Source: Desulfobacter latus
GTDB taxonomy: Bacteria; Desulfobacterota; Desulfobacteria; Desulfobacterales; Desulfobacteraceae
Length of the DNA stretch: 51,421 nucleotides
Direction: 5' to 3'
NCBI RefSeq assembly: GCF_013389365.1
Contig: NZ_JACADJ010000025.1
Location: 1-51,421 of the forward strand
The translations under genes were made by a program, and so were the position numbers. The notes beneath the pieces were generated by a model, which worked only from the letters and a program-made list of their open reading frames with translations, was not told where the DNA came from and did no database searches. This document shows positions 9,901-19,963 of the stretch, piece after piece. Numbering within the stretch: position 1 is the first letter of the stretch; each line of letters opens with the position of its first letter.

Positions 9901-11169
9901 GGTTCGGTTACAGGAAAGGCCGCAAGTGTCGATGATATGTATGCGTTTACGGTTACTTCCGGCGGCACCCTGCCGGATGATAAAGATGATATTGTGATCC
10001 AATGGACGTCTGAAACCGGTTCAGGCACCATTGAGCTTAAGGATGATAAGGATGAAAATCGCCGGATTACCGCGGACGTGGACGGCATGACCATCGCCTT
10101 TGACAGCGGCACCCTGGTGAACGGGGAGGTCTTTTATATCGCCACGGATGAGAATGGGAAAGCCGTGGGAGATACCATACAGACCCTTTCGGAATGGCAC
10201 TGGACCCTTGACGCCTTTGCCGGCGAGTTTAACCGCAGCGCAGGTGGTGTGAATGTGTCGGTCACCCGGGACAATCGCATTGTGTTTGATACCCATGATG
10301 ACTATTGCGCCATTGAAAACGTCACCTGTTCAGGCGGTAATAACATTGACCAAGAAAATTTGGAAATCAAGGTGTTGAACTATAGCGCCCTGGAATTTGA
10401 GGCTGAGGGCCTTGAATTTGTACGCACGACGGACCCGGGCGACGGGAGCGTCACCTGGGACGTTGAAAACGACCCCACGGGCACCATGAAAATTATTCCG
10501 GACGGTGGTGATGATAACGGGTTTCAGATTGATCTGACCGGTAACGCTATCGGGGATATTGAAATCACCTTTGGCCAGCCGGTTTCAGGTGACGGGTATA
10601 TCCGCATGGATCTGAAATCCAGGGACGCAGATGATCTCTCCTATGCCTTTGCAGGGAATGAAGACGGGGACAGCGGGGTTGCGGCCGCCCTTGGGGTGAA
10701 TACCTTTTTTACCGGTACAAAGGCATCAGACATCCGTGTGAATGACGTGTTGTCCGACACCGATCTGCTGGCGTCAGGCATTTTGGATACTGAAACCTTT
10801 GCGCTTGCCGCCGGCGATAATACCAATGCCATGGCCATGGCCGACACCCGTTACGACAGTGTTGACATGAAAGCGTATACATATACCAGGGGAAAGGGGG
10901 TTAGGGTTTCGGTCACCACCACCTCCCTGGATGATTATCAGGCATCCCTGGTCTCTACCATCGGGTCCACGACGGCCGGTATTAATTCCGCGTTGGAGTA
11001 TTCCGAAAGCCTGATGTTCCAGCTTACGGCCCAGCGGGATTCAATCTCCGCCGTGTCCCTGGATGAAGAAATGATTAACCTGACAGCCCAGCAGCAGGCC
11101 TATCTTGCCGCGGCCAAGTTGCTGACAACTGTGCAGGAAATGTTCGACGCCCTGCTTGCAACGCGTTGA
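6997..11169 (+). CDS. flgK: Hook-filament junction protein FlgK (HAP1), very large
   Basis: FlgK joins hook to filament. The N-terminus (MSGLNAILNTASNAVTAYQ, then NIANADNEDY) and the C-terminus (INLTAQQQAYLAAAKLLTTVQEMFD) are clear FlgK signatures that form the coiled-coil core. It has 1390 residues, more than twice the common 450-650. The middle holds several hundred residues of acidic, Thr/Ser/Gly-rich beta-strand sequence that would be exposed on the surface. The gene starts 16 bases after flgE behind a GGGTGG box, so it is probably in the same operon. The central repeats have no recognised enzymatic motif. Confidence 0.92.
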   Translation: MSGLNAILNTASNAVTAYQAAISVTGQNIANADNEDYSIQSAQLSTTPTVTSGGNIYGTGVTVASVSRFVNQLIENTLTSELSSQAALEEAQVYMSSIEDLFSEDSDDSVNTLLDAYWSAWEDLSNNPSGETEQNAVYDAGLALTKRINAIEEALSDLTDDLDSEISSAVTEVNSLSEQIAGLNLAMINAESIGGNANDLADKRNALVDDLGKRIDVDVIAKDDGSYLITSCGLPLVEDGISYDISLDQGSVYWTGKSGNTYDITNDIPGGAIAGWLEVRDVMIPETQAEFDELATNLIWTLNAQHSQGAGQTYFSGALAGTYEAGESGTFDSLYYGDEIDYTRDFSMVIQDATDTTSEYQTVNVDMGISTAGISNITGPGKADAIYELTVIDEGTLGDKTVVQSSGTLLGDVSYHPGGIANAMDAALAEQTLTITHGSDTQTLDISDTGSGAGRSAAQIAEKLSGIDGIDAYASSTSAYFDVSNILSAADGDIVTFTLDVDGVQEDVKFTVDTSLSLSEQFEDALKAGAQSINEINRNTDLAVGDMSIESTSGATLGIYDFNVVNNAGITLSNFQNFDTDDASVSLTLSTTGTTNQDIDIAVDLTDVDTTDSAEVAQAFYDAISNTLTDNETLAVELDEGTDELTILTTDGSNVSLSKASESTGNDAVIDVVAVGSSVLTDTGQLLFDGSDEEGAQATFSDGDVLGVTMDAGGSEPRSLDETDSGATDALAIVGSVSIVMDPGMQISSDETSAAGLFGAGGTPVTGTSMITLGGAGGYDGFDDGENITFELDGQPVSYAVAAPAGTTDAEQAQQLEGALSAALDLASYEIIRNGSSVSIVKMDATDTDAIVISDFSDTGSDAVLRVSTGTGSGSESPENETLVSGSATKNSTTAATFGDPATIYWEIFDNKGNASGQSGYVEIDESGAVEIDSTGTPVSFDISQGSLVAGNTLRINTDAAGNADILQGSVTGKAASVDDMYAFTVTSGGTLPDDKDDIVIQWTSETGSGTIELKDDKDENRRITADVDGMTIAFDSGTLVNGEVFYIATDENGKAVGDTIQTLSEWHWTLDAFAGEFNRSAGGVNVSVTRDNRIVFDTHDDYCAIENVTCSGGNNIDQENLEIKVLNYSALEFEAEGLEFVRTTDPGDGSVTWDVENDPTGTMKIIPDGGDDNGFQIDLTGNAIGDIEITFGQPVSGDGYIRMDLKSRDADDLSYAFAGNEDGDSGVAAALGVNTFFTGTKASDIRVNDVLSDTDLLASGILDTETFALAAGDNTNAMAMADTRYDSVDMKAYTYTRGKGVRVSVTTTSLDDYQASLVSTIGSTTAGINSALEYSESLMFQLTAQRDSISAVSLDEEMINLTAQQQAYLAAAKLLTTVQEMFDALLATR

Positions 11170-11195
11170 TAAACCCATTTTATAGGAAGTCTGCC

Positions 11196-13178
11196 ATGAG
11201 AGTCGCAACCATCAGCATATACAAACAGGCCACATATCAGCTTGGACGACTCACCTCTGATTTAAACGAGGCCAATGAAGTCGTCTCCAGCAATATTAAA
11301 ATCAGTTCCGCATCTGATGATCCATCGGGTATGAAGCAGGTGCTGACCATCAATTCCGACCTGGCCGCCTTGGACCAGTATCAGGTGAATGTAGACCAGG
11401 CCCAGAACGTGCTGACCACGGCTGAAACCGCCCTTGACACCATGGCGGATCAGTTGTCCGAAATGAAGCTCTTATGCTCGGCGTTGACCAATGCGTCCGC
11501 GTCTTACCAGGAGCGATCCAACGCTGCCGAGAGCATGCCGGGGTATCTTGCTAGCCTTCTGGACCTTGCCAATACCGACGCCTATGGCGGATATGTGTTT
11601 GGTGGTGACAATAACCGGACAACCCCGTTTACCTGTGATGATGATCATCATCCCACCAGCGTAACCTACAACGGGAGCAGTGACCTGGTCAATATCAGCA
11701 CCTCCAGGAACACCACCATATCCCTGGATTGCTGTGGCCGTGACCTGTTTTATGAAGATCATATCACCGTTAATCCCACCAACAACAAGATTGTTTTCAT
11801 CGAAGACCCCGGCACAGGTGACGATGATATCATCACCCATGAGGCAACCATTACCAGCGGCACCTACAGTAAAGAAGAACTTGCCGCTGCTGTTGAAGAC
11901 AGCCTGAACGACGTCAGCGAGGAACAGGGATATGGTATTATCTACGCGGTGGCATATGATGACGACACCAATACATTTTCCATTGGCACTGACGGCAGTC
12001 TTGACACCCCCATGCGTGTGACCTTTGAAGCGATCCAGACGGAAACCGCCAGGACCTCGAATCTTAAAACGGATGGTGCAAATTTTGAAGATGTAAAAAT
12101 CAATATCGTTAATGAAACGCCTGTGACCGAATACACGCCGGTTCCCGAGGGGACAAAGCCATTAACGTTCACCTACACCGAAGACAACACCTGGAAAGTG
12201 TCCAACGATCCGGGGTATGGGCTGCCTGCCGAGATTGAAGTTGATCCAGGCGATGAATCCATAGAAATCGACGTAAATGATAACGGGAAAGCAGACATTG
12301 TTGTAAATCTGGGTGGGACGCCTGAAGCGGGAGATACGGTCTCTTTTGATATTGTGGAAGGCTATGAAAATGCAAGTATTTTGCCTGATTTGGGGTTTGA
12401 AAGTGACAGCGTAATCCTTGAGACGGTTACCAGTGATGTTCCAGTGGAAAACAGTTCGTTTCCGGTGACGGTGGATGACACTAATGATACCATTGATTTC
12501 ACCGAAACCCTTTTAGATGGGGGCGGCACCTCGGTTCAACTGACTGCCGAGATAGCGGCCGACACATATTCAGATCCTGAATCCTATGCTGAAGCGGTTG
12601 AAAAGGCCCTTGAAACCGCCTCGGCGGAAAACGGCAACCGGGTCAATTATTCAGTGTCAGTGGCATATGACGAAGATAACAACGCTTCCTTTACCATCAG
12701 CGAGGATACGGACACCGGCCGGCAGCTTGAGTCCTTTGACCTGCTGTTCTCCTCGGGTACCCATGCCGACTCAAGTGCTGCCGGCGATCTTGGCTTCAAT
12801 GCCGAGGATGTCTCTTCAAAACCCCTGGAGGGCGAAGAAGCCACCTGGAGTGTATGGGATACTGTTTTTAATCTTAAAAACGCCCTGGAAAATAATGATG
12901 TGGACGGCATTCAGCGGGCAATGAACTGGCTGGACAATCATTATGAAAGTCTTACATCAAGCATGTCAACGGTGGGCCGGATTTACAGCAGCACAACCAC
13001 CACCGAAGCCACTATTCTGGATACGGATTTAACATTGACCACCCAGCGCTCTACGGTCCGGGATGCAGATACCGTGGAGGCCATTATGAATCTTAAATCC
13101 GCCCAGACCGTTTATCAGGCGGCGTTAAGTTCGACATCCTCTGTGATGGGGATGAGCCTGGTGGATTATATGGGATGA
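11196..13178 (+). CDS. flgL: Hook-filament junction protein FlgL (HAP3), enlarged
   Basis: FlgL is the second junction protein between hook and filament. The start at 11196 is chosen for the AGGAAG box and the family-like opening MRVATISIYKQATYQLGRL; an in-frame ATG at 11166 overlaps flgK. The flagellin-like N-terminus (ISSASDDPSGMKQV, residues about 35-48) and C-terminus (EAIMNLKSAQTVYQAALSST) are intact. With 660 residues it is about twice the usual size, and the middle is an acidic beta-rich insert like those in FlgE and FlgK. It closes the flagellar series. Confidence 0.9.
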   Translation: MRVATISIYKQATYQLGRLTSDLNEANEVVSSNIKISSASDDPSGMKQVLTINSDLAALDQYQVNVDQAQNVLTTAETALDTMADQLSEMKLLCSALTNASASYQERSNAAESMPGYLASLLDLANTDAYGGYVFGGDNNRTTPFTCDDDHHPTSVTYNGSSDLVNISTSRNTTISLDCCGRDLFYEDHITVNPTNNKIVFIEDPGTGDDDIITHEATITSGTYSKEELAAAVEDSLNDVSEEQGYGIIYAVAYDDDTNTFSIGTDGSLDTPMRVTFEAIQTETARTSNLKTDGANFEDVKINIVNETPVTEYTPVPEGTKPLTFTYTEDNTWKVSNDPGYGLPAEIEVDPGDESIEIDVNDNGKADIVVNLGGTPEAGDTVSFDIVEGYENASILPDLGFESDSVILETVTSDVPVENSSFPVTVDDTNDTIDFTETLLDGGGTSVQLTAEIAADTYSDPESYAEAVEKALETASAENGNRVNYSVSVAYDEDNNASFTISEDTDTGRQLESFDLLFSSGTHADSSAAGDLGFNAEDVSSKPLEGEEATWSVWDTVFNLKNALENNDVDGIQRAMNWLDNHYESLTSSMSTVGRIYSSTTTTEATILDTDLTLTTQRSTVRDADTVEAIMNLKSAQTVYQAALSSTSSVMGMSLVDYMG

Positions 13179-13188
13179 TTTTTTTTTG

Positions 13189-13220
13189 AACCACGGAAGA
13201 CACGGAAGGGCACGGAAATG
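13189..13220. repeat. Half-copy of the CCACGGAA intergenic repeat
   Basis: aaccacggaagacacggaag followed by ggcacggaaatg matches one arm of the palindrome at 14789-14879. It lies just after the flgL stop; the opposite arm is missing here. Confidence 0.6.
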
Positions 13221-13252
13221 AGGGGCTTGATTGATAATTGGAGTCAACCGTT

Positions 13253-14452
13253 TTATACAAGTTGGGAAAGAAGGGTTTTTGCAGGTACCTTCACCGGTCT
13301 TTTGACAGAGAAACAATCTTCATCAACATAATCTGCATTTAACTCAATTTGGAATGTGTGGTCCGTTTTTAGAATATGACTGAAATATTCAAGATGGGGA
13401 GAGATTCTCTTCGACGAAGATGACTTAACTTCAACAAGAATCCAAGGGGTATTGTCCCTGGTTATAAGAAAATCAACTTCTCTTTTCATTTTATCTCTCA
13501 GATAAAAAAGTCCGTAGTCTCCAAAGCCGGCATCTGACCAGTAATGGACGGCTTTCAGCAAGTGTGACGCCACAATGTTTTCATGTCGTGCGCCTTTGTC
13601 CGGTATGAGCGACCAATCCCACAAAAAGTATTTAGGTTGCTTTCTCAACGACTTAGGGATATTCACGAAATAGGGCCGGATCGAATAACAATAATAAAGT
13701 CTTTCGAGAATCACCAGCCATCTTTTTACCGTATCAACTGAAATGTTAAGATCTTGTGCAAGTGAGCTGTAGTTGGTGAGCTGGCCGGTTTGATGTTTTA
13801 GAATTTCCGCTAAAGTTTCTATTAAAGAGATTTCCTGTACATTGGTCAGATCTCTTACATCTTCATAAAAAAACTGTTCCGTGCGCAGCCTGCGCCATCT
13901 ATTATAAAATCGTTTGTCCGCTTTTAAAAAAGGTTCCGGAAAACCACCGTATTCCAGCAGATCTTTCATGGTCTGGTCTGGAAAATTTTGTGGTTCTCTT
14001 ATCTCTTTTTCAATTAAATCTGAATGAATTGTTTCAGCAACGGATAGCGGGTGAAGGCGATAGTTAAAATATCTGCCCATAAGGCTGTCACCGGACTTTT
14101 TATAAATATTGAGCCGGGCACTGCCCGTCACCAGAATTTTGAAATCGGTGCCGTAACTGTCAAAAAAACCTTTTAAAAATTGTTTCCATTTGCCGTATTT
14201 ATGGATTTCGTCCAGAATAATTAAACTGTCTTTTTTACCCAGGGCGTCAAGGTTGTAAACCCGGACCAGGTTATCTGGCCCTTTGGTTATATTCAGCCGA
14301 TCCCCCTGGTTATCCCAGTTAATATACAATGCATTTTCATCAATCATTTGTGCAGATGTCGTCTTTCCCACCTGTCTTGGTCCACTGACAAATGCCATTT
14401 GCCTGTTTTGAACAAGGTGTTCCCTGATCAGGTCATTGTAAATTCTTTGCAT
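13253..14452 (-). CDS. AAA_14-type ATPase with DUF4143 C-terminal domain
   Basis: The protein has 399 residues. Walker A is GPRQVGKT (residues 24-31) and Walker B is LIILDEIHK (77-85). A winged-helix-like part (SLAQDLNISVDTVKRWLVILERL) and a nuclease-like C-terminal segment (REVDFLI, then WILVEVKSS) form the DUF4143 region. This family is common in prokaryotes and often scattered with mobile DNA; its cellular role is not settled. The D-x-I followed by E-V-K pattern resembles a PD-(D/E)xK fold, so a nuclease function is possible but not shown. It stands alone on the minus strand between repeat-rich spacers. Confidence 0.88.
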   Translation of the reverse strand: MQRIYNDLIREHLVQNRQMAFVSGPRQVGKTTSAQMIDENALYINWDNQGDRLNITKGPDNLVRVYNLDALGKKDSLIILDEIHKYGKWKQFLKGFFDSYGTDFKILVTGSARLNIYKKSGDSLMGRYFNYRLHPLSVAETIHSDLIEKEIREPQNFPDQTMKDLLEYGGFPEPFLKADKRFYNRWRRLRTEQFFYEDVRDLTNVQEISLIETLAEILKHQTGQLTNYSSLAQDLNISVDTVKRWLVILERLYYCYSIRPYFVNIPKSLRKQPKYFLWDWSLIPDKGARHENIVASHLLKAVHYWSDAGFGDYGLFYLRDKMKREVDFLITRDNTPWILVEVKSSSSKRISPHLEYFSHILKTDHTFQIELNADYVDEDCFSVKRPVKVPAKTLLSQLV

Positions 14453-14521
14453 GAAGAGACTCCTGCTAAACAGCTATACAATTAAAGGCCTTGGTCATAT
14501 TTTAGGCCATACGGATTTCCG

Positions 14522-14592
14522 GTAGGTTGGGTTGAGGAACGAAACCCAACGCCAATAAGTTGTTGGGTTTCACTTCGTTCAACCCAACCTAC
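14522..14592. repeat. Inverted pair of REP palindromes (BIME-like)
   Basis: Two REP hairpins face each other: 14522-14550 (gtaggttgggtt with aacccaac) and 14561-14592 (tgttgggttt with aacccaacctac). Both carry the core of the REPs that flank the RAYT gene near 2.1-2.7 kb. They lie in the 14453-14879 gap, which holds no gene. Confidence 0.75.
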
Positions 14593-14730
14593 GCTGTGGC
14601 CGATGTTATGACCAAACCCCAATTAAAGGCAGTGTGTAAAAATTTTGCCCAGGCAATATCCTATTTTTTTATTTGCATTGAAAATAATCTGAATTTTGTT
14701 TTCGATCAAGGACTATTTTTAGTGCTGTCG

Positions 14731-14776
14731 TAAAATGGTACAGACTCTTCTGAGGAACACGCTAAAATGGTACAGA
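14731..14776. repeat. Short direct repeat, possible insertion-sequence end remnant
   Basis: taaaatggtacaga occurs at 14731-14744 and again at 14763-14776. Multiple short direct repeats of this kind occur at the ends of some insertion sequences (the IS21 type is one example from memory). No transposase gene is nearby, so this could be a leftover end or chance. Confidence 0.35.
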
Positions 14777-14788
14777 GACTCGTCTTTG

Positions 14789-14879
14789 TGAACCACGGAA
14801 AACACGGAAAGCAATGAAAGTTAGCGCGCAAAGCGCTCAATCTCATTTCCGTGCCTTTCCGTGTCTTCCGTGGTTAATT
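14789..14879. repeat. Long palindromic intergenic repeat of the CCACGGAA type
   Basis: aaccacggaaaacacggaaa on the left pairs with tttccgtgtcttccgtggtt on the right, and a small inner hairpin agcgc-gcaaa-gcgct sits in the middle. It abuts the stop codon of the next minus-strand gene and may act as its terminator. Related copies are at 13189-13220 and 19875-19940. Confidence 0.75.
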
Positions 14880-15512
14880 TTAGAACAGGTATTTCCAGAC
14901 TTTCCAGCCGATTTTTTCTTCGGGTTGCCATCCGGTCGGCATCTGCATGAGGTTTTCCGGGTTCTGATTTTTTAACGCATTGCGTTTTTTCTGCTTTTCC
15001 TGTTCCATCTCTTCCCAGGTGACGGTGGTACGGTTGAATACTTTATGGTTTATGGCAGCGGCAATGCGGTCCACCTTTTTTATCAGGTCGTCACTGTTCT
15101 TGGATTGTTCAAAAAAAGCCATATACTTTTTTTCAGCGGTGTCAAATACTTTGGCATCAATGCTGAAGGCACCTGCAAGGCTGGTGATGGTGCCGTGAAG
15201 CACATACCTGGATCCGGTTTTTTCGGCCGTTTTATGGACCAGTTTATTACCGGAAAATTCTTTTAACCCAGCCTGAAGGGAGGCCATTTTTCTGGGCGGC
15301 ACAACAACGACTTTTTCAGGCCAGGTGAGCCTGGAATAGAGCATGGTTGAGATCCCTTTTTTAATGTAGTCCAGATTTTTATCGGCATTGATGTTAAAGG
15401 AAAGCACGGCAAGGGTTTCAGGCGTAGCGGCAACAGCCGTACATGAAAAGATCAATCCGCCGAGGATGAAGACGGACAAAATCACTTTAATAACGGTATG
15501 TGGTTTATTCAT
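14880..15512 (-). CDS. Secreted TolB/CsgG-like protein of unknown role
   Basis: The protein has 210 residues. A signal peptide is visible at residues 1-29 (VILSVFILGGLIF, then AVAATPE) and includes a Cys within SCTA. The mature part starts LAVLSFNIN and continues with a KKGISTMLYSRL helix and RYVLHGTITSL, the pattern of the TolB N-terminal/CsgG-like fold seen in periplasmic assembly proteins. The C-terminus is charged and ends in WKVWKYLF. Longer relatives are often followed by FG-GAP repeats, which are absent here, but no frameshift is evident. It follows gatB by 12 bases on the same strand and is probably cotranscribed. No specific function can be given. Confidence 0.7.
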   Translation of the reverse strand: MNKPHTVIKVILSVFILGGLIFSCTAVAATPETLAVLSFNINADKNLDYIKKGISTMLYSRLTWPEKVVVVPPRKMASLQAGLKEFSGNKLVHKTAEKTGSRYVLHGTITSLAGAFSIDAKVFDTAEKKYMAFFEQSKNSDDLIKKVDRIAAAINHKVFNRTTVTWEEMEQEKQKKRNALKNQNPENLMQMPTGWQPEEKIGWKVWKYLF

Positions 15513-15524
15513 TTATTTTTTCCG

Positions 15525-16949
15525 TTACAGTTTTGATTTAAGCATGGGCGTGACCACTTTGGGGTCTGCCTTGCCCCGGGTTTTTTTCATGACCTGACCC
15601 ATGAAAAAGCTGAACAGCTTGGTTTTTCCGTCCCTGTATGCTTGAACTTCGTCTGGGTTTTCCTGGATGATTTCATCCACCATGCCTTCAAGTTCGCCTT
15701 GATCCGATACCTGTTCAAGGCCTTTCTCCTTGACGATGGATTCAGGATCTTGGCCGGTTTCAATCATTTGTTCAAAAACGGTTTTGGCGGCATTGGCATT
15801 AATTCGGGAGGATTCCAGAAGTCCAAGGAGCTTTGAAAATTCATGAGCAGAAACAGGTGACTCGCTGATTTCAATGGCCTTGGCGTTAAGCATGCCCATG
15901 AGGGTGGTCATGATCCAGTTGGCGGCCTGCTTGATGTTTTTCAGCGGCGTAATGGTCTGTTCAAAAAAATTGGCCATGTCCAGGTCCGCGGTTAACACAG
16001 CGGCATCATACTCAGACAGATTGTATGCCGTGATAAACCGTTGCTTTTTTTCCTCAGGCAGTTCCGGCATGCCGGCACGAACGTCCTGGATCCAGGCATC
16101 GTCCACAATCAGCGGTACAAGGTCGGGATCAGGGAAATATCTGTAATCGTGGGCCTCTTCCTTGCCCCGCATGGATGCGCTGCGGTTTTTGGTCGGATCC
16201 CACAGGCGGGTCTCCTGGATAACCTCTCCGCCCTCTTCCAATACATAGGTCTGGCGCTGGATTTCATACAGGATAGCTTTTTCCACATTTTTAAAGGAGT
16301 TCAGATTTTTAAGCTCGGTGCGGGTGCCGAATTTTTCCTGCCCCACGGGCCGCAGGGAAACATTGGCGTCACATCTGAATGAGCCTTGTTCCATGTTGCC
16401 GTCGCAGACATCAATGTATTTTAAAATGGCGTGCAGTTTTCTCAGGTATGCACCGGCCTGGGATGCCGTGCGAAGGTCGGGTTCACTGACAATTTCGATA
16501 AGGGGTACCCCTGTTCTGTTCAGGTCTACCATGCTTTTCCCGCGCAGGGGATCGTGGATCAGCTTTCCGGCATCTTCTTCCATGTGAATGCGGGTGATGC
16601 CGATGCGTTTTTCCGTTCCATCTGCTTCAATATCCAGAAAGCCGTGTTCGGCAATGGGCATGGCAAACTGGGAGATCTGGTACCCCTTGGGAAGATCCGG
16701 GTAAAAATAATTTTTTCTGTCAAACCGGCTTTCCCGGTTGATGGTGCAGTTGGTGGCAAGACCGGCTTTGATCGCAAAGGTGACGGCTTGTTTATTCAGT
16801 ACCGGTAAAACCCCCGGCATACCGGTGCATACCGGGCAGGTATTGGCGTTGGGGGACTTGCCGAAGGCGGTTGAGCAGCTGCAGAAAATTTTAGTCTTGG
16901 TTTTAAGCTGGGCGTGGACCTCTAGTCCGATAACGGGTTCAAATGCCAT
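15525..16949 (-). CDS. gatB: Aspartyl/glutamyl-tRNA amidotransferase subunit B
   Basis: GatB is the kinase/transamidation subunit of GatCAB, which converts Glu-tRNA(Gln) and Asp-tRNA(Asn) to the amidated forms in the cytoplasm. The opening [15 protein letters not shown], the Zn cysteines (CSCSTAF, then NTCPVC), the motif [19 protein letters not shown] and the YqeY-like tail are all present. The start at 16949 gives 474 residues, the normal length, with an AGGA box upstream; an upstream in-frame ATG at 16982 has no ribosome binding site. gatA and gatC are not in the window. Its presence fits a gltX enzyme that charges tRNA(Gln) with Glu. Confidence 0.95.
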   Translation of the reverse strand: MAFEPVIGLEVHAQLKTKTKIFCSCSTAFGKSPNANTCPVCTGMPGVLPVLNKQAVTFAIKAGLATNCTINRESRFDRKNYFYPDLPKGYQISQFAMPIAEHGFLDIEADGTEKRIGITRIHMEEDAGKLIHDPLRGKSMVDLNRTGVPLIEIVSEPDLRTASQAGAYLRKLHAILKYIDVCDGNMEQGSFRCDANVSLRPVGQEKFGTRTELKNLNSFKNVEKAILYEIQRQTYVLEEGGEVIQETRLWDPTKNRSASMRGKEEAHDYRYFPDPDLVPLIVDDAWIQDVRAGMPELPEEKKQRFITAYNLSEYDAAVLTADLDMANFFEQTITPLKNIKQAANWIMTTLMGMLNAKAIEISESPVSAHEFSKLLGLLESSRINANAAKTVFEQMIETGQDPESIVKEKGLEQVSDQGELEGMVDEIIQENPDEVQAYRDGKTKLFSFFMGQVMKKTRGKADPKVVTPMLKSKL

Positions 16950-17089
16950 GTGATATTTGGTTCCTTTGGGTGCCCGGCGCATGACGGCATCACACCCGGG
17001 GGTTGAGTTCTTAACAGCCTTCCTTTATAACCTTGATGTTTTTAATTATCAAGAATATCTCCTAAATAGAATAGAAGGAAATCATTTCA

Positions 17090-17281
17090 ATGAAGTTTTT
17101 TTTCTGTGTGATGGGCATGGTCATGATTGTGGAAGGGTTGCCCTATTTCATCGCGCCGCATAAAATGCAGCAGATGGTAATGCTGATTCAGCAAATGCCC
17201 GAAGGCAGCTTAAGGCGATTCGGCTTCTTTATGATGCTTGCGGGTCTGGCGGTCGTATACCTTGCCATGGGGGCCGGTTGA
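17090..17281 (+). CDS. Small DUF2065-family membrane protein
   Basis: The protein has 63 residues with two hydrophobic segments (residues 3-22 and about 45-62) separated by a basic-polar loop (MQQMPEGSLRRFG). The pattern FCVMGMVMIVEGLPYFIAP followed by LRRFGFFMMLAGL matches the YjeT/DUF2065 family of inner-membrane proteins of unknown function. A clear AAGGAA box precedes the ATG. Its stop TGA overlaps the queA ATG by one base, so the two are translationally coupled. Confidence 0.85.
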   Translation: MKFFFCVMGMVMIVEGLPYFIAPHKMQQMVMLIQQMPEGSLRRFGFFMMLAGLAVVYLAMGAG

Positions 17282-18372
17282 TGTACAATCTGGAGGATTA
17301 CCACTATCATTTGCCCGAATCCTTGATTGCCCAGACACCCTGTGAACACAGAAGTCTGTCCCGGCTCATGCACCTGGACCGCAGGCGCCATGGCATCAGC
17401 CATCGCAGGTTTCTTGATATCGCTGATCTGCTGCGCCCCGGTGATCTGCTGGTGGTCAATGATACCCGGGTCGTGCCGGCAAGGCTTTTGGGGCATAAAT
17501 CCACGGGGGGACGGGTAGAGGTCCTCATTATTGACTATGCGGCCGGCATGAAACACCTGGCCGATACCGGAGGGTTTCAGTGTGATTGCCTGATCCGGGC
17601 CTCACGCAGACCGGGAGCGGGCACGGTGCTTGATCTGGGCGAGGGTATCAAGGCCACTGTGATTGAACACCGGGACCGGATCTCTGTGGTCTGTTTTGAC
17701 GGGGGCACTGATTTTTTATCCCGGTTAAAAAAAGCAGGTAAAATGCCCTTGCCGCCCTATATAAAACGGGATCAGAATCCGGGGCAGGGGAGCGGCACAC
17801 CGGCGCAAATGGATGAGCAGAATGACCGGCACGATTACCAGACAGTTTATGCAAACGCCGAAGGGGCCGTGGCTGCACCCACGGCCGGGCTTCATTTTAC
17901 AAACGATTTGCTTGCAACGCTTTCCGACAAGGGTGTGGAGGTGGTCCAAATCACCCTGCATGTGGGGTATGGCACCTTTGTCCCGGTGCGGGTTAAGGAT
18001 ATCCGGGATCATCAGATTCACTCGGAATATTTTATTGTAGATGAACAGACGGCTGAAACGATTAACCAGGCCCGTGGGGCCGGGCGCAGGGTTGTTGCCG
18101 TGGGCACCACTGCGGTGCGCACCCTGGAGTTTTGTACCGACCCTGGGGGGCGGATGTCGGCCGGTCAGGGCCGCTGTGATCTGTTTATCTATCCAGGCTA
18201 CCGGTTCAAATGCGTGGATGCCATGCTCACCAATTTCCACTTGCCTGAATCCACGCTGCTTATGCTGATTTCGGCCTTTTATGACCGGGAACGGATTTTA
18301 AATGCCTACAAGGTGGCCGTGGCTGAGAAATACCGGTTTTTCAGTTATGGCGATGCCATGTTTATAGAGTGA
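17281..18372 (+). CDS. queA: S-adenosylmethionine:tRNA ribosyltransferase-isomerase QueA
   Basis: QueA adds the epoxycyclopentane moiety to preQ1 in tRNA, the penultimate step of queuosine synthesis. Family motifs are clear: YHLPESLIAQTP at the start, VNDTRVVPARL, EGAVAAPTAGLHFT, LHVGYGTFVPV and TNFHLPESTLLMLISAF. The ATG at 17281 overlaps the upstream stop; a TTG one codon earlier is not needed. The length of 363 residues is usual. tgt follows after 9 bases. Confidence 0.96.
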   Translation: MYNLEDYHYHLPESLIAQTPCEHRSLSRLMHLDRRRHGISHRRFLDIADLLRPGDLLVVNDTRVVPARLLGHKSTGGRVEVLIIDYAAGMKHLADTGGFQCDCLIRASRRPGAGTVLDLGEGIKATVIEHRDRISVVCFDGGTDFLSRLKKAGKMPLPPYIKRDQNPGQGSGTPAQMDEQNDRHDYQTVYANAEGAVAAPTAGLHFTNDLLATLSDKGVEVVQITLHVGYGTFVPVRVKDIRDHQIHSEYFIVDEQTAETINQARGAGRRVVAVGTTAVRTLEFCTDPGGRMSAGQGRCDLFIYPGYRFKCVDAMLTNFHLPESTLLMLISAFYDRERILNAYKVAVAEKYRFFSYGDAMFIE

Positions 18373-19509
<1,137 letters not shown>

Positions 19510-19514
19510 TAAGC

Positions 19515-19865
19515 ATGCATGAGATGGGTATTGCCCAACAGATGGTAACCATCGCCCTGGATGCCATCCCCGATGACATTGAAAACCCCAGGGTGGAAAA
19601 ACTGAATTTACGGATCGGCAAACTGGCTGCCGTGGTGGAACACAGTCTTTCCTTCTGCCTGGAGGTAATGACCAAGGACACCCCCCTTGAAGGCGCTGAA
19701 CTGATCATCGACGAGGTGCCGGTGTGCCTGCGCTGCGAACGTTGCAACCATGAATGGCAGACCGAGATCCCGGCCTTTGGGTGCCCTGCATGCAACAACG
19801 GGCAGGTGACCATGATTTCGGGACGGGAGATTGAGATCACATCCATCGAACTGGCAGATAACTGA
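19515..19865 (+). CDS. hypA: Hydrogenase nickel incorporation protein HypA
   Basis: HypA delivers nickel to [NiFe]-hydrogenase with HypB. It starts MHEMGIAQQMV, with the nickel-binding His2 next to the N-terminus. It carries the zinc ribbon CLRCERC..CPAC near residues 74-95. The length is 116 residues. An AGGA box precedes the ATG, and the gene starts 5 bases after tgt, so it may be read from the same transcript. A palindromic repeat separates it from hypB. Confidence 0.95.
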   Translation: MHEMGIAQQMVTIALDAIPDDIENPRVEKLNLRIGKLAAVVEHSLSFCLEVMTKDTPLEGAELIIDEVPVCLRCERCNHEWQTEIPAFGCPACNNGQVTMISGREIEITSIELADN

Positions 19866-19874
19866 AAAACATTT

Positions 19875-19940
19875 TAACCACAGAACACACAGAAATCACA
19901 GAATTTTATTTTCAGTGTCTTCAGTGATTTCCGTGGTTAA
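19875..19940. repeat. Palindromic repeat between hypA and hypB
   Basis: taaccacagaacacacagaa on the left pairs imperfectly with the right arm ending ttccgtggttaa. The pattern is a variant of the CCACGGAA palindrome at 14789-14879. It lies in the 98-base spacer and could form a strong RNA hairpin. Confidence 0.65.
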
Positions 19941-19963
19941 ACGTTTTCATATAAAAGAGGAAT

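Noticed and set aside
17036-17062. cttgat/atcaag inverted repeat before the DUF2065 gene
   Set aside because: Short and AT-rich; it could arise by chance in this spacer and shows no promoter elements around it.
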